A stretch of 14,756 nucleotides of DNA. Source: CAZNYN01 sp964577295 (GTDB taxonomy: Bacteria; Synergistota; Synergistia; Synergistales; Synergistaceae). The notes under the pieces were generated by a model. That model saw nothing but the letters and a program-made list of their open reading frames with translations. It was not told the origin of the DNA and searched no databases. Position 1 is the first letter of the stretch. Every line of letters starts with the position of its first letter. The position numbers and the translations under genes are program-made. The stretch lies in the NCBI GenBank assembly GCA_964577295.1, contig CAZNYN010000050.1, positions 1-14,756 of the forward strand. Direction: 5' to 3'. Of the stretch, positions 7,083-14,264 are shown in pieces.

Positions 7083-7132
7083 ACAGAAGAGGCTTTCCAT
7101 GTTTTTAAACATGGAAAGCCTCTTCTGTTTTT
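7083..7132 (+). terminator. Rho-independent terminator of the regulator gene
   Basis: A perfect 22-bp stem (7083-7104 with 7107-7128) with a 2-nt loop as drawn is followed by a run of T at 7128-7132. It starts 17 nt after the regulator stop. The stem is unusually long and flawless. The T-run is only on the plus-strand side, so it works for the regulator and shields the origin from read-through. Confidence 0.9.
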
Positions 7133-7405
7133 GTGGCTGCAATACGGTTTGACAGGCAGCAACTCTGCGGCAGCCACAGAAATTTCGGTGTGAATAGCAA
7201 GCAGGCAGGAGCTTATATTTTTTTTAGTCAGTATTAGTCTATTCCTTTCTCCTCTTTTTATGCACTTTATATACACAATTTTTTTGTTTTTCTTATTGTT
7301 TTTTGAATATGGGGGATTTACACACAATTTTTGTCCACATGTTGTGGATAGTTTCCTGCCCTTTTGAAATTTTGCTGTCACAGCCGTTCTTTCTTCTATA
7401 TTGTC

Positions 7406-7520
7406 TTTTGGGTATAAGGTGTGAGTTTGTATGGGGTTGATTGTGGAAAGAGTATAAAATCAGTCTCAGACAGGCTTTGTCTCTTTGGCATTATCCACAT
7501 AATCACACTTATACCCAAAA
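7406..7520. repeat. Inverted repeat in the origin (TCACAC-TTATACCCAAAA)
   Basis: TTTTGGGTATAAGGTGTGA at 7406-7424 is the reverse complement of TCACACTTATACCCAAAA at 7503-7520 apart from one extra base, with 78 bp between. The second arm belongs to a longer direct repeat: CCACATAA-(T/C)-CACACTTAT is found at 7495-7513 and again at 7615-7633. It is interleaved with the DnaA boxes. Confidence 0.6.
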
Positions 7521-7558
7521 ATTTATCCACTTCGGCCGCGTCTGCTTTTTCAGCTTTA

Positions 7559-7582
7559 GTCAAAAAATCACGGTTTTTTGAC
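7559..7582. repeat. Perfect 9-bp inverted repeat in the origin
   Basis: GTCAAAAAA (7559-7567) pairs with TTTTTTGAC (7574-7582) around a 6-nt loop. It has no T-run terminator context of note and no gene nearby, so an origin structural or protein-binding role is possible. Confidence 0.5.
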
Positions 7583-7946
7583 CATTCCCGCAATGCCGTC
7601 TATGACAGGGATACCCACATAACCACACTTATTGTGTAAAAGTTTGTGGATATGTGAATAACTTTTGTGGATTCCGAGGATATGTGGGCAGTCATTTTTC
7701 CCATTTTGCGGGCTTTTTCGGCTGTTTTGGGGCAAATGACGCGATTTTGGGAATTTTTTGCCTCTTTTTTGCCCCGTTTCCCCGCCGCTCTCTTTGATTT
7801 TTGCCGGGAATTGGGGATAACTTTTTTATTTCCCTCCAAAATTTTCCGATGTTGCGGAAGTTTTCCACTACATTCTCTCTTTCATGTTAAAATTAGCGTT
7901 GATGAATTATCGTTCTTTGTTCTCTATCTTTTTGAGGTGAGTGGAA

Positions 7947-9287
7947 ATGGCAAAAGAGCTTGATATTATTTGGAATGAGTTCACAACGTACTGTGTAGGA
8001 AAGCTTGCCGAATCGGACAGCGCCATAAAGACGTATCTTGATACATGTCTGCCCGTTTCGCTTGAGGAGGGTGTCCTCGTTCTTGATGTGCCCACGCCTT
8101 TTGCGCGTGAACAGATTAAGTCACGTTTTCTGCCTCAGATGATTGGTATTTTGCAGGAAACGAGCTTCGGCTCGGATATTAAGATTATTGTGAGCCAGGA
8201 AGCAAAGAGCGACGAGGGTGCGGAAGACAGAGCGGTTGCGGCCGCTGCTCCTCCGCGTACTTTTACGAGCAGAAACGGTCTTAACCCCAATTATGTCTTT
8301 TCGTCGTTTGTCGTCGGAAAATCGAACAGGCTGCCCCATGCTGCGTGTCTTGCCGTTGCCGAGTCTCCCGGTGTCGCTTACAACCCTCTCTTTATTTGGG
8401 GAAAAGTCGGTCTGGGCAAGACTCACCTTATGCATGCCATCGGACATCACATTGAAAATTCGAGGCAGAACACTAAGGTTCTCTATGTGAGTGCGGAGAC
8501 TTTTACAAATGACCTTATTAAAGCGATAAGAAATAATACAAACAGTGATTTCAGGTCCCGCTATAGGGAGCTCGACGTGCTGATGATTGACGACGTTCAG
8601 TTTATCGCAGGCAAGGAGCAGACTCAGGAGGAGTTTTTCCACACTTTCAATACTCTGCACAATGCGAAAAAGCAGGTAATAATAAGCTCCGACCGGCCTC
8701 CCAAGGATATTCAGGGGGTTGAGGACAGGCTTGTATCCCGTTTTGAATGGGGTCTGGTGACGGATATTCAGCCGCCTGATCTTGAGACTAGGATTGCTAT
8801 TCTCCAGAAGAAGGCGGAGATGAAGCAATATGTTATCCCCGACGATATTATTATGTTTATCGCTCAGAATATTCCAAGTAATATCAGGGAGCTGGAAGGC
8901 ACTCTGAATCGTGTCGTGGCATGCTCGGAGTTTAACAGCGAGCCTATCAATATGGAGAATGTCTCGCTCTGGCTGAAGGATCTTATCAAGGACAACAGAA
9001 ACGGCCCTGTCAATGTGGGTATGATTCAGCAGCTTGTCTCGGAGACGTTTGCTATTTCGATAGAGGATCTGCTTTCGCAGAACCGTTCCGCCGACCTTGC
9101 ACTTGCGCGTCAGGTTGCCATGTATCTTGCTAGGAACAGAACAAACGAAAGTCTTCAGCAGATTGCCTATGCTTTTAATAAGAAAGACCACACTACTGTC
9201 ATTCATGCCACAAAGAAAATTGAGGAGCTTCTCAAGAGTGATCTGCGCGTCAAATCTTATGTGGATAACATTGTTTCTAAGCTGTAA
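7947..9287 (+). CDS. dnaA: Chromosomal replication initiator protein DnaA
   Basis: DnaA is the AAA+ ATPase that binds DnaA boxes and opens the origin. All four domains are visible: the N-terminal domain (about 1-85), a short linker, the AAA+ core with Walker A G152-K-V-G-L-G-K158-T159 and Walker B L212-M-I-D215-D216, and the C-terminal DNA-binding domain with the D414-H-T-T-V-I-H-A signature. The product is 446 residues, a normal length. I start at the ATG at 7947 rather than the in-frame GTG at 7941. The ribosome site GAGGTGA (7934-7940) abuts the GTG but is correctly spaced (6 nt) for the ATG. The second Walker A position is Lys (GKVG), where GGVG is usual; the essential residues are intact. 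DnaA-box clusters on both sides suggest origin function and autoregulation. The coding strand is G/T-rich. Confidence 0.97.
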   Translation: MAKELDIIWNEFTTYCVGKLAESDSAIKTYLDTCLPVSLEEGVLVLDVPTPFAREQIKSRFLPQMIGILQETSFGSDIKIIVSQEAKSDEGAEDRAVAAAAPPRTFTSRNGLNPNYVFSSFVVGKSNRLPHAACLAVAESPGVAYNPLFIWGKVGLGKTHLMHAIGHHIENSRQNTKVLYVSAETFTNDLIKAIRNNTNSDFRSRYRELDVLMIDDVQFIAGKEQTQEEFFHTFNTLHNAKKQVIISSDRPPKDIQGVEDRLVSRFEWGLVTDIQPPDLETRIAILQKKAEMKQYVIPDDIIMFIAQNIPSNIRELEGTLNRVVACSEFNSEPINMENVSLWLKDLIKDNRNGPVNVGMIQQLVSETFAISIEDLLSQNRSADLALARQVAMYLARNRTNESLQQIAYAFNKKDHTTVIHATKKIEELLKSDLRVKSYVDNIVSKL

Positions 9288-9520
9288 ATAAGTACTGTTT
9301 TTTCTGTGCATTGTTTTGTGGGCGAGTTGGGATAAGTTATTTTTTTACACATGATTTGTGGAATATGTGGATATTTTCGTTTTTGATTTCATTTTTCATC
9401 CACAGCCGAAAAGAGCGTCTATACCGATAATTTCGCTGTTTTCCACATTTCCACCGCCCCTACGACTACGAATACTGGTTTTTAAATAAAAAAAGAGTAG
9501 TAAAACAGGAGGTCTCATTT
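9288..9520. other. Second oriC cluster between dnaA and dnaN, with candidate unwinding element
   Basis: This gap carries DnaA-box-like 9-mers at 9343-9351 (TTTTACACA), 9357-9365 and 9366-9374 (minus), 9396-9404, and 9439-9447 (TTTTCCACA). The last is followed by a GC-rich stretch (CCACCGCCCC, 9451-9460), the triplet series CTA CGA CTA CGA ATA (9460-9474), and an AT-rich run to about 9505. Box, GC cluster, CTA-type triplets and AT-rich DNA, in that order and orientation, resemble the DnaA-trio unwinding system of Bacillus subtilis, which lies in the same dnaA-dnaN gap. Boxes on both sides of dnaA suggest a bipartite origin. A good AGGAGG ribosome site for dnaN is at the right end. Confidence 0.6.
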
Positions 9521-10678
9521 ATGAAGCTAACCATTAACAAAAAGCAATTCCTCCAGAGCTGGAGTCTTGCGGAAAGAAGCACGTCCAGCTCAAGCAGTAT
9601 GAATATACTTTCGTCTGTTCTGGTTAAGGCCTCCTTTGAGGGAGTGACCCTTCAGGCAACTGATATTCGCACGTCTATTATCTGCACCGCATCAGGAGTT
9701 ACTGTCGTAGATCCGGGAGAGGCTGTTTTCCCGATTAAGATGGTGAGCGACCTTTTCAAGAAGGCACCAGGCGAGGAATTTACTCTGGATGTCGATGACG
9801 GAAAGGTTATTTTAAGGGCGGGCAGGAGTAAATATAATTTCAGCACATATCCCGTTAGGGAGTTCCCGGTGCTTCCTTCGTCAAAGGATGCCTCCGTTTT
9901 CTGCAAGGTGAATGCCGGCGAGCTTTCGATGGTTATCGAAGAGGGAACTCTGGCTGCGACTACCGGCGAGGAGTATCCTCTCTATCTTTCTTCCGCTAAT
10001 TTCCAGATTTCAAACGGTGTTTTGAATATAGTTTCCACAGATACGAGGCGTCTTGCCATGTCGGGCGTGCCTGTCTTTGATTCCGCGGACGGAGCCGGAG
10101 CTCTTTTGCCGATGAAGGGGATCAAAGAGGTTCAGAGAATTTTAAGCTCTCTCGGCAGTGATTCTCCGGTGGAAATTCTCTATGACGATGCTCAGTTTTA
10201 TTTCAAGGCGGAGTCTTTGGAGTTTACCGTAAGGCGCGTAGAGTCGAGATTCCCGGCTTATGAGAAGATTCTTCCGAAAGGTCATCTGACATCGGTATCT
10301 CTCGACAGGGGCAATCTGATATCGGCTCTCGAACGTGTCGATGTTATTGTCAGAGATTATAACAGGATGGTTGTACTCGACATTGTGAACGGGGCTTCTC
10401 TCGTTATGAGGGGAAAAGCTCCGGACTTCGGACAGGCCATGGAGGAGATTCCCGCGGAAATTTCTGGAGAAGATCTCAGAATTGCCGTGAACTCGAAGTT
10501 TTTTATGGAGGCTTTGAAGGTGCTGCGCGACCCGAATGTGAAGCTGGCATTCAACGGCATTTCCGGCCACATGGCGATAAAGAGAGTTGACAAGGACAGC
10601 TTCCTCTGCCTGATAGCTCCCATAAACTTATCCGAAGAGGAACTCAAAATGGATGATATGGAGTCTGCCATAGGGTAA
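9521..10678 (+). CDS. dnaN: DNA polymerase III beta sliding clamp
   Basis: The protein forms the ring-shaped processivity clamp that tethers polymerase and other partners to DNA. At 385 residues it has the length for the three repeated clamp domains. It starts MKLTINKKQFLQSW and keeps typical stretches such as the ATDIRTSI segment near residue 46-53, YPVREFPVLP near 110, the STDTRRLA segment and VRRVESRFPAYEKILP. The C-terminus is unusual: the normal clamp ends at an MPMR-like tail, whereas here SFLCLIAPINL is followed by about 14 extra, acidic residues (SEEELKMDDMESAIG). An AGGAGG ribosome site precedes the ATG. Its TAA stop shares a base with the recF start (TAATG), so recF translation is probably coupled. 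Confidence 0.97.
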   Translation: MKLTINKKQFLQSWSLAERSTSSSSSMNILSSVLVKASFEGVTLQATDIRTSIICTASGVTVVDPGEAVFPIKMVSDLFKKAPGEEFTLDVDDGKVILRAGRSKYNFSTYPVREFPVLPSSKDASVFCKVNAGELSMVIEEGTLAATTGEEYPLYLSSANFQISNGVLNIVSTDTRRLAMSGVPVFDSADGAGALLPMKGIKEVQRILSSLGSDSPVEILYDDAQFYFKAESLEFTVRRVESRFPAYEKILPKGHLTSVSLDRGNLISALERVDVIVRDYNRMVVLDIVNGASLVMRGKAPDFGQAMEEIPAEISGEDLRIAVNSKFFMEALKVLRDPNVKLAFNGISGHMAIKRVDKDSFLCLIAPINLSEEELKMDDMESAIG

Positions 10679-11748
10679 TGGGCTTTAGCCGAGTCAGGTT
10701 TAACAATTTCAGAAACATAGAGCCCCGGGAGATGAAATGGTCCCCGGGGCTGAATTTGCTTACCGGCGTCAACGGCTCCGGCAAGACAAATATTCTCGAG
10801 GGAATAAATATTATTTCCGGCTGGGGCCCTCTCGAGCGCGGCACAAAGAGTGTATCTCTGCCGACGTGGGAGAGCGGATCTTCGGAAGTGCAGCTTACTG
10901 GGGAGCTTGACGGCGAGTTTAAGGAGATTATAAAAGTCAAAATTTCCGGCAGAATTATGATGAAGCTGGACGAAAAGCCCGTCAAGGCTACCGATCTGCG
11001 CTGGAAAATACCGGTGCTGACATTTCTTCCTAACGACACTGCCATTTTGGAGGATTCCGCTTCCTACAGGCGCAGGCTGCTGGACATGATGCTGGCTCTG
11101 CTGGTTCCCTCCTATGCCATGAGGCTTCACGACTATAGACGCGGAGTGAGGCAGAAGAGCGCCGTTCTGCGCATGGGACACCCGACAAATTTGGTCGACA
11201 GGGCTCTTCTGCCCCTTGCTTCGTGGATTTGGAAGATGAGAGAAGAGGCAGTATCACTGCTTTCGGAGTGTCTGAAGCCTCTGTCCGACCTGCTGCCTTC
11301 CCGCATAGAGCTTTCTCTTCAAAGGGGCGGAGCTGGAATGTGTCCCTCTTTCGAGGATGACTACGCTGCTTCCGTCATGGCCATGGCAGAAAAAGAAAGA
11401 ATTTTAAAAGTCCCGATGGTAGGCCCTCACAGGGACGATATGATAATTTCGTCAGACGGCAGACGGGCCGCTGACTCTTTGAGCAGAGGATTCCGCAGGC
11501 GCGCGGCCATAGCACTGATGCTTGCGGCATCGGACGGGGTGAGGCGCAAGCTGGGAAAAGAGCCTGTTCTGCTGCTCGACGAAGTGACGGCGGAACTTGA
11601 CTCCGAGGGCAGGCATCTGCTCTTTGATTCTTTGATAAATAGGCGTGCACAGGTCTTTGCCGCAACGGCAGAGCCTTTCGGCGATAAATTTCCGGGATAT
11701 GTATATACGGTATCCAAAGGCAGAGTGATAGAAATTGATGAAAATTGA
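10678..11748 (+). CDS. recF: DNA replication/repair ATPase RecF
   Basis: RecF is an SMC/ABC-like ATPase that, with RecO and RecR, loads RecA at gaps and stalled forks. The 356-residue product opens with the family-typical MGFSRVRFNNFRNIE. It has Walker A G30-V-N-G-S-G-K36-T37, the GPHRDD motif before the signature, and Walker B LLLD301-E302. The ABC-type signature reads S269-R-G-F-R-R-R, where SxGQQR is usual; the Ser and Gly remain but the two Gln are lost. The start overlaps the dnaN stop by one base and no separate strong ribosome site is present, indicating coupling. The 3' end overlaps mnmG by 11 bp. Confidence 0.95.
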   Translation: MGFSRVRFNNFRNIEPREMKWSPGLNLLTGVNGSGKTNILEGINIISGWGPLERGTKSVSLPTWESGSSEVQLTGELDGEFKEIIKVKISGRIMMKLDEKPVKATDLRWKIPVLTFLPNDTAILEDSASYRRRLLDMMLALLVPSYAMRLHDYRRGVRQKSAVLRMGHPTNLVDRALLPLASWIWKMREEAVSLLSECLKPLSDLLPSRIELSLQRGGAGMCPSFEDDYAASVMAMAEKERILKVPMVGPHRDDMIISSDGRRAADSLSRGFRRRAAIALMLAASDGVRRKLGKEPVLLLDEVTAELDSEGRHLLFDSLINRRAQVFAATAEPFGDKFPGYVYTVSKGRVIEIDEN

Positions 11749-13615
11749 CAAAGAATATGACGTTATAGTTGTCGGAGGAGGTCACGCGGGATGTGAGGCG
11801 GCACTTGCCGCGGCAAGAATGGGCGCTTCCGTCCTCATGCTGAATCTCTATCTCGACAGCACTGCTATGATGCCGTGCAATCCGTCCATAGGCGGTCCCG
11901 CAAAGGGTCATCTCGTCCGCGAGATAGACGCTCTCGGAGGAGAAATGGCAAAAGCGGCAGACTTCGCAACCCAGCACCTAAGATGGCTCAACACCTCAAA
12001 AGGGCCTGCGGTGCGCACACTTCGCGCCCAGTGCAGCCCCAGACTTTACAGCGATTTTTACAGAAATTCCTTAATGTCATGCGAAAATCTCGACCTTCAC
12101 CAGGCTCAGGCAACGGACATAGTCACGGAGCAAGGCGAAATAAGAGGCATAAAGACGAGAACGGGACAGATTTTTTATACAAAATGCGTAATACTTGCCA
12201 CAGGCACATACCTCTCCGCAAAAATCCACATAGGGCTTACATCCCACAAATCAGGCCCGCTCGGCATGGTATCCTCCTTTGAGCTCGCCCGCTCCCTTGC
12301 AAAAACGGGGCTCCAAATGGGACGGCTGCGCACCGACACAACGCCGAGACTTCAGGCAGACACAGTAAATTGGGAAATATTGGACAGACAGGAAAGCCTG
12401 GCCGAAGAGGAATGTTTTTCCCATTTCGGACAGAAGAGAGTGCATAAAGGCATGATATGCGGCCTTACAAGGACAAACGAAAATACACATGAGCTAATGA
12501 GGAAATATTTTTCGAAATCTCCTCTTGTCCAAGGTACTCTCGACACGGAAGGCCCCAGATATTGCCCTTCCATCGACGACAAGGTTATAAAGTTCCCCGA
12601 AAAGGATTCCCACCCCATCTTTTTGGAACCGATAAGCCCTGAGAGCAGGGAAGTCTATATGCAGAATTTTTCCACATCCATGTGCCTCGAAGCTCAGTTT
12701 GAAACAGTGCGCACAATAAAAGGCTGCGAAAACGCCCACATACTGCGTCCGGGCTACGCCATAGAGTACGATTTCGTCCCTCCCACACAGCTCGAACCGT
12801 GGCTTGAGACAAAAGCGGTAAAAAATCTCTTCCTCGCGGGACAGATAAACGGCACATCCGGCTATGAAGAGGCGGGATCTCAAGGCCTTATCGCAGGAAT
12901 AAACGCAGCTCTCAGAGTAAAAGGGCAGGAAAATTTTGTCCTCGGAAGGGATGAATCCTACATAGGAGTGCTCATAGACGACCTCGTGACAAAAGGCACT
13001 AAAGAGCCGTACAGAATGCTCACAAGCCGCTGCGAATACAGACTTCTGCTGAGACATGACAACGCGGATACAAGACTCTCCGAAAAAGGATATTCCATAG
13101 GACTTCTGCCGGAAGAAAACATAAAAATCATAAGAGAGAGACAAAAAGAAATGTCCCTCGAAAAAGAGCGCATAGAGAGCCTGAAAATATCTCCGAGCGT
13201 GAGAGTAAGCGAAATATTGACAGAGTGCGGATCGACGCCGCTCTTTGAAGGAGTTTCCGCGTCCGACATATTGAAGCGTCCCCAGGTTGACTGGAAGACA
13301 CTTTCAAAAATAACAAAGACAGAAATATCCGAAGAGCTAGGGGAGAGAATATCCGTCTCGCTCAAATACGAAGGCTACATCGAGAGACAGGAGCGGCAGG
13401 TAGAAAAATTCCGAAAGATGGAAATACTCAAATTCCCCGAAGGCTTTGACTTTGCCTCAGTTACCGGACTATCTGCCGAAGGCAGGCAGAAACTGCTGAA
13501 AAACCTTCCGCGCACATTGGGACAGGCATCCAGAATATCGGGAGTTCCGCCAACGGACATACAGCTTCTTTGGGTGGCTGTGGAAAACAGGCGCAGAGAA
13601 AAGGCCAAAGAATGA
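11738..13615 (+). CDS. mnmG: tRNA uridine-5-carboxymethylaminomethyl modification enzyme MnmG (GidA)
   Basis: MnmG, with MnmE, installs the cmnm5/nm5 group on wobble U34 of several tRNAs using FAD, NADH, folate and glycine. The 625-residue product has the FAD dinucleotide-binding motif G13-G-G-H-A-G18, the C47-N-P-S-I-G-G motif with the first redox-important Cys, the second Cys C276 in GPRYC, the AGQINGTSGYEEA block at about 367-379, and the EYRLLLRHDNADTRL segment. I start at the ATG at 11738; a TTG directly before it is also in frame. It overlaps the recF end by 11 bp, and its own stop overlaps the next ATG (ATGA). Its coding strand is C/A-rich (ATA, ACA, AGA and C-ended codons), unlike dnaA-dnaN-recF. 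No mnmE is present in the window. Confidence 0.97.
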   Translation: MKIDKEYDVIVVGGGHAGCEAALAAARMGASVLMLNLYLDSTAMMPCNPSIGGPAKGHLVREIDALGGEMAKAADFATQHLRWLNTSKGPAVRTLRAQCSPRLYSDFYRNSLMSCENLDLHQAQATDIVTEQGEIRGIKTRTGQIFYTKCVILATGTYLSAKIHIGLTSHKSGPLGMVSSFELARSLAKTGLQMGRLRTDTTPRLQADTVNWEILDRQESLAEEECFSHFGQKRVHKGMICGLTRTNENTHELMRKYFSKSPLVQGTLDTEGPRYCPSIDDKVIKFPEKDSHPIFLEPISPESREVYMQNFSTSMCLEAQFETVRTIKGCENAHILRPGYAIEYDFVPPTQLEPWLETKAVKNLFLAGQINGTSGYEEAGSQGLIAGINAALRVKGQENFVLGRDESYIGVLIDDLVTKGTKEPYRMLTSRCEYRLLLRHDNADTRLSEKGYSIGLLPEENIKIIRERQKEMSLEKERIESLKISPSVRVSEILTECGSTPLFEGVSASDILKRPQVDWKTLSKITKTEISEELGERISVSLKYEGYIERQERQVEKFRKMEILKFPEGFDFASVTGLSAEGRQKLLKNLPRTLGQASRISGVPPTDIQLLWVAVENRRREKAKE

Positions 13616-14103
13616 AAGAATACAGGTCTGCCGCGGATTTTTATGCAAAAGAAGCTCCCGACACCTTAAAGCTCTCATTCAGCCTGACATCTCTCGAAAA
13701 AAACTGGGCGAAGATTGCTGGCCCGGCCCTTGCGGAGAGAACTCAGATAGCCTCATGCAAAATCACGGCTGAGGGGCTTTACATAACTATCCATGTTGCC
13801 GACCCCGGCATAGTCAACGCGGTAAAATTTCGCAAAAACACACTTGCGAAGAACATAGCAAAATTTCTGCGCACCGATAAAGTAACAGTCGATATAAAAC
13901 AGGGCAAAATACTCTACAAAAGCAGCGCGAAAGAAGCTGCGCCCGCCTGCATGAGAAGAGCTCCCGTTCTCATATCGGAAGAACTGCTCCGGTCGGAGGT
14001 AAAAAAACTCATAGACGAAGGCGCAGATCCTGATCTCGCGGAGGCACTGGCAAGACTGAAAATAACCTCCGAGCGGCTCTCAGCCAGGATGTCAAAAACA
14101 TAA
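13612..14103 (+). CDS. DUF721 / DciA-like protein, probable helicase-loader factor
   Basis: The 163-residue product matches the DUF721 (DciA-type) pattern: an aromatic N-terminal part with W32 in EKNWAKIAG, LAERTQIASCKITAEGLYITI as the conserved beta region, and a FRKNTLAKNIAKFL helix. DciA is the ancestral operator of the replicative helicase DnaB in bacteria that lack DnaC or DnaI, and it is often found near dnaA. Residues about 120-163 form an extra, probably helical, charged tail. The ATG at 13612 overlaps the mnmG stop (ATGA), so translation is coupled. Its place at the end of a dnaA-dnaN-recF run supports a replication role. The family call is from pattern recognition, so dciA is plausible but not proven. 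Confidence 0.75.
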   Translation: MKEYRSAADFYAKEAPDTLKLSFSLTSLEKNWAKIAGPALAERTQIASCKITAEGLYITIHVADPGIVNAVKFRKNTLAKNIAKFLRTDKVTVDIKQGKILYKSSAKEAAPACMRRAPVLISEELLRSEVKKLIDEGADPDLAEALARLKITSERLSARMSKT

Positions 14104-14131
14104 AGAGAGAGACGTAAAACCGCTCATAGAC

Positions 14132-14155
14132 GGGGAATTGTAAAAACTCCCCTTT
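14132..14155 (+). terminator. Weak terminator-like hairpin after the DUF721 gene
   Basis: GGGGA (14132-14136) pairs with TCCCC (14148-14152), followed by only TTT. The stem is short and the T-run minimal, so some read-through is likely. Confidence 0.3.
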
Positions 14156-14168
14156 AAGATTCAACAAT

Positions 14169-14199
14169 AGCAGTAATTCTGCTGATTCAAGTTTTGAAT
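14169..14199. repeat. Two adjacent small hairpins before superoxide reductase
   Basis: AGCAG/CTGCT (14169-14173, 14179-14183) and ATTCAA/TTGAAT (14185-14190, 14194-14199) are perfect short inverted repeats placed side by side, immediately upstream of the candidate superoxide reductase promoter. They could be an operator or a weak terminator. Confidence 0.35.
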
Positions 14200-14203
14200 T
14201 GTG

Positions 14204-14241
14204 TGATATATTAAAAAAAGTTCAATTAACAATTATTATAA
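14204..14241 (+). promoter_or_regulatory. Candidate promoter and PerR-box-like operator of superoxide reductase
   Basis: TGATATATT (14204-14212) is an extended -10 motif with no clear -35. Just downstream, TAACAATTATTATAA (14227-14241) matches the PerR box consensus TTATAATTATTATAA at 13 of 15 positions. A peroxide-sensing repressor bound there would block the start of transcription, which would make sense for an oxygen-defence gene. An AT-rich leader can match by chance, so this is tentative. Confidence 0.4.
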
Positions 14242-14264
14242 AATAGTGAGTTGGAGGTAATACC

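Larger units (their letters stand above)
7067..7946. other. Gene-free origin region upstream of dnaA (oriC, first DnaA-box cluster)
   Basis: No convincing gene lies in these 880 bp. They hold the regulator terminator (7083-7132), an 8-9 bp inverted repeat GTGGCTGC/GCAGCCAC (7133-7140, 7170-7177), a T-rich tract (about 7215-7320), and a cluster of DnaA-box-like 9-mers. On the plus strand: TTGTCCACA 7331-7339, TTATCCACA 7491-7499 (perfect), TTATCCACT 7523-7531 and TTTTCCACT 7861-7869. On the minus strand: 7343-7351, 7442-7450, 7645-7653, 7653-7661 (TTATTCACA, perfect), 7666-7674 and 7812-7820. Position beside dnaA, box density, and a change from C-rich to G-rich plus strand across this region all fit an origin. 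Confidence 0.75.

Noticed and set aside
7083..7132. The perfect 22-bp inverted repeat as a mobile-element end
   Set aside because: The arms are adjacent with a 2-nt loop, directly after a stop codon and followed by a T-run, so it is a terminator. No transposase or target duplication is seen.
7941..7946. GTG at 7941 as the dnaA start
   Set aside because: It directly abuts the GAGGTGA ribosome site, leaving no spacer; the ATG at 7947 is spaced correctly.
7421..7963. Several 65-98 codon frames in the origin region on both strands
   Set aside because: They run through DnaA boxes and repeats, lack ribosome sites, and have low-complexity T-rich translations.
8121..9311. 396-codon open frame on the minus strand opposite dnaA
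   Set aside because: It is fully covered by dnaA, whose domains and motifs are unmistakable. The antisense translation shows no family pattern and has no separate ribosome site or promoter.
10357..11181. 274-codon minus-strand frame across dnaN and recF
   Set aside because: It spans two well-supported genes in antisense and has no family features.
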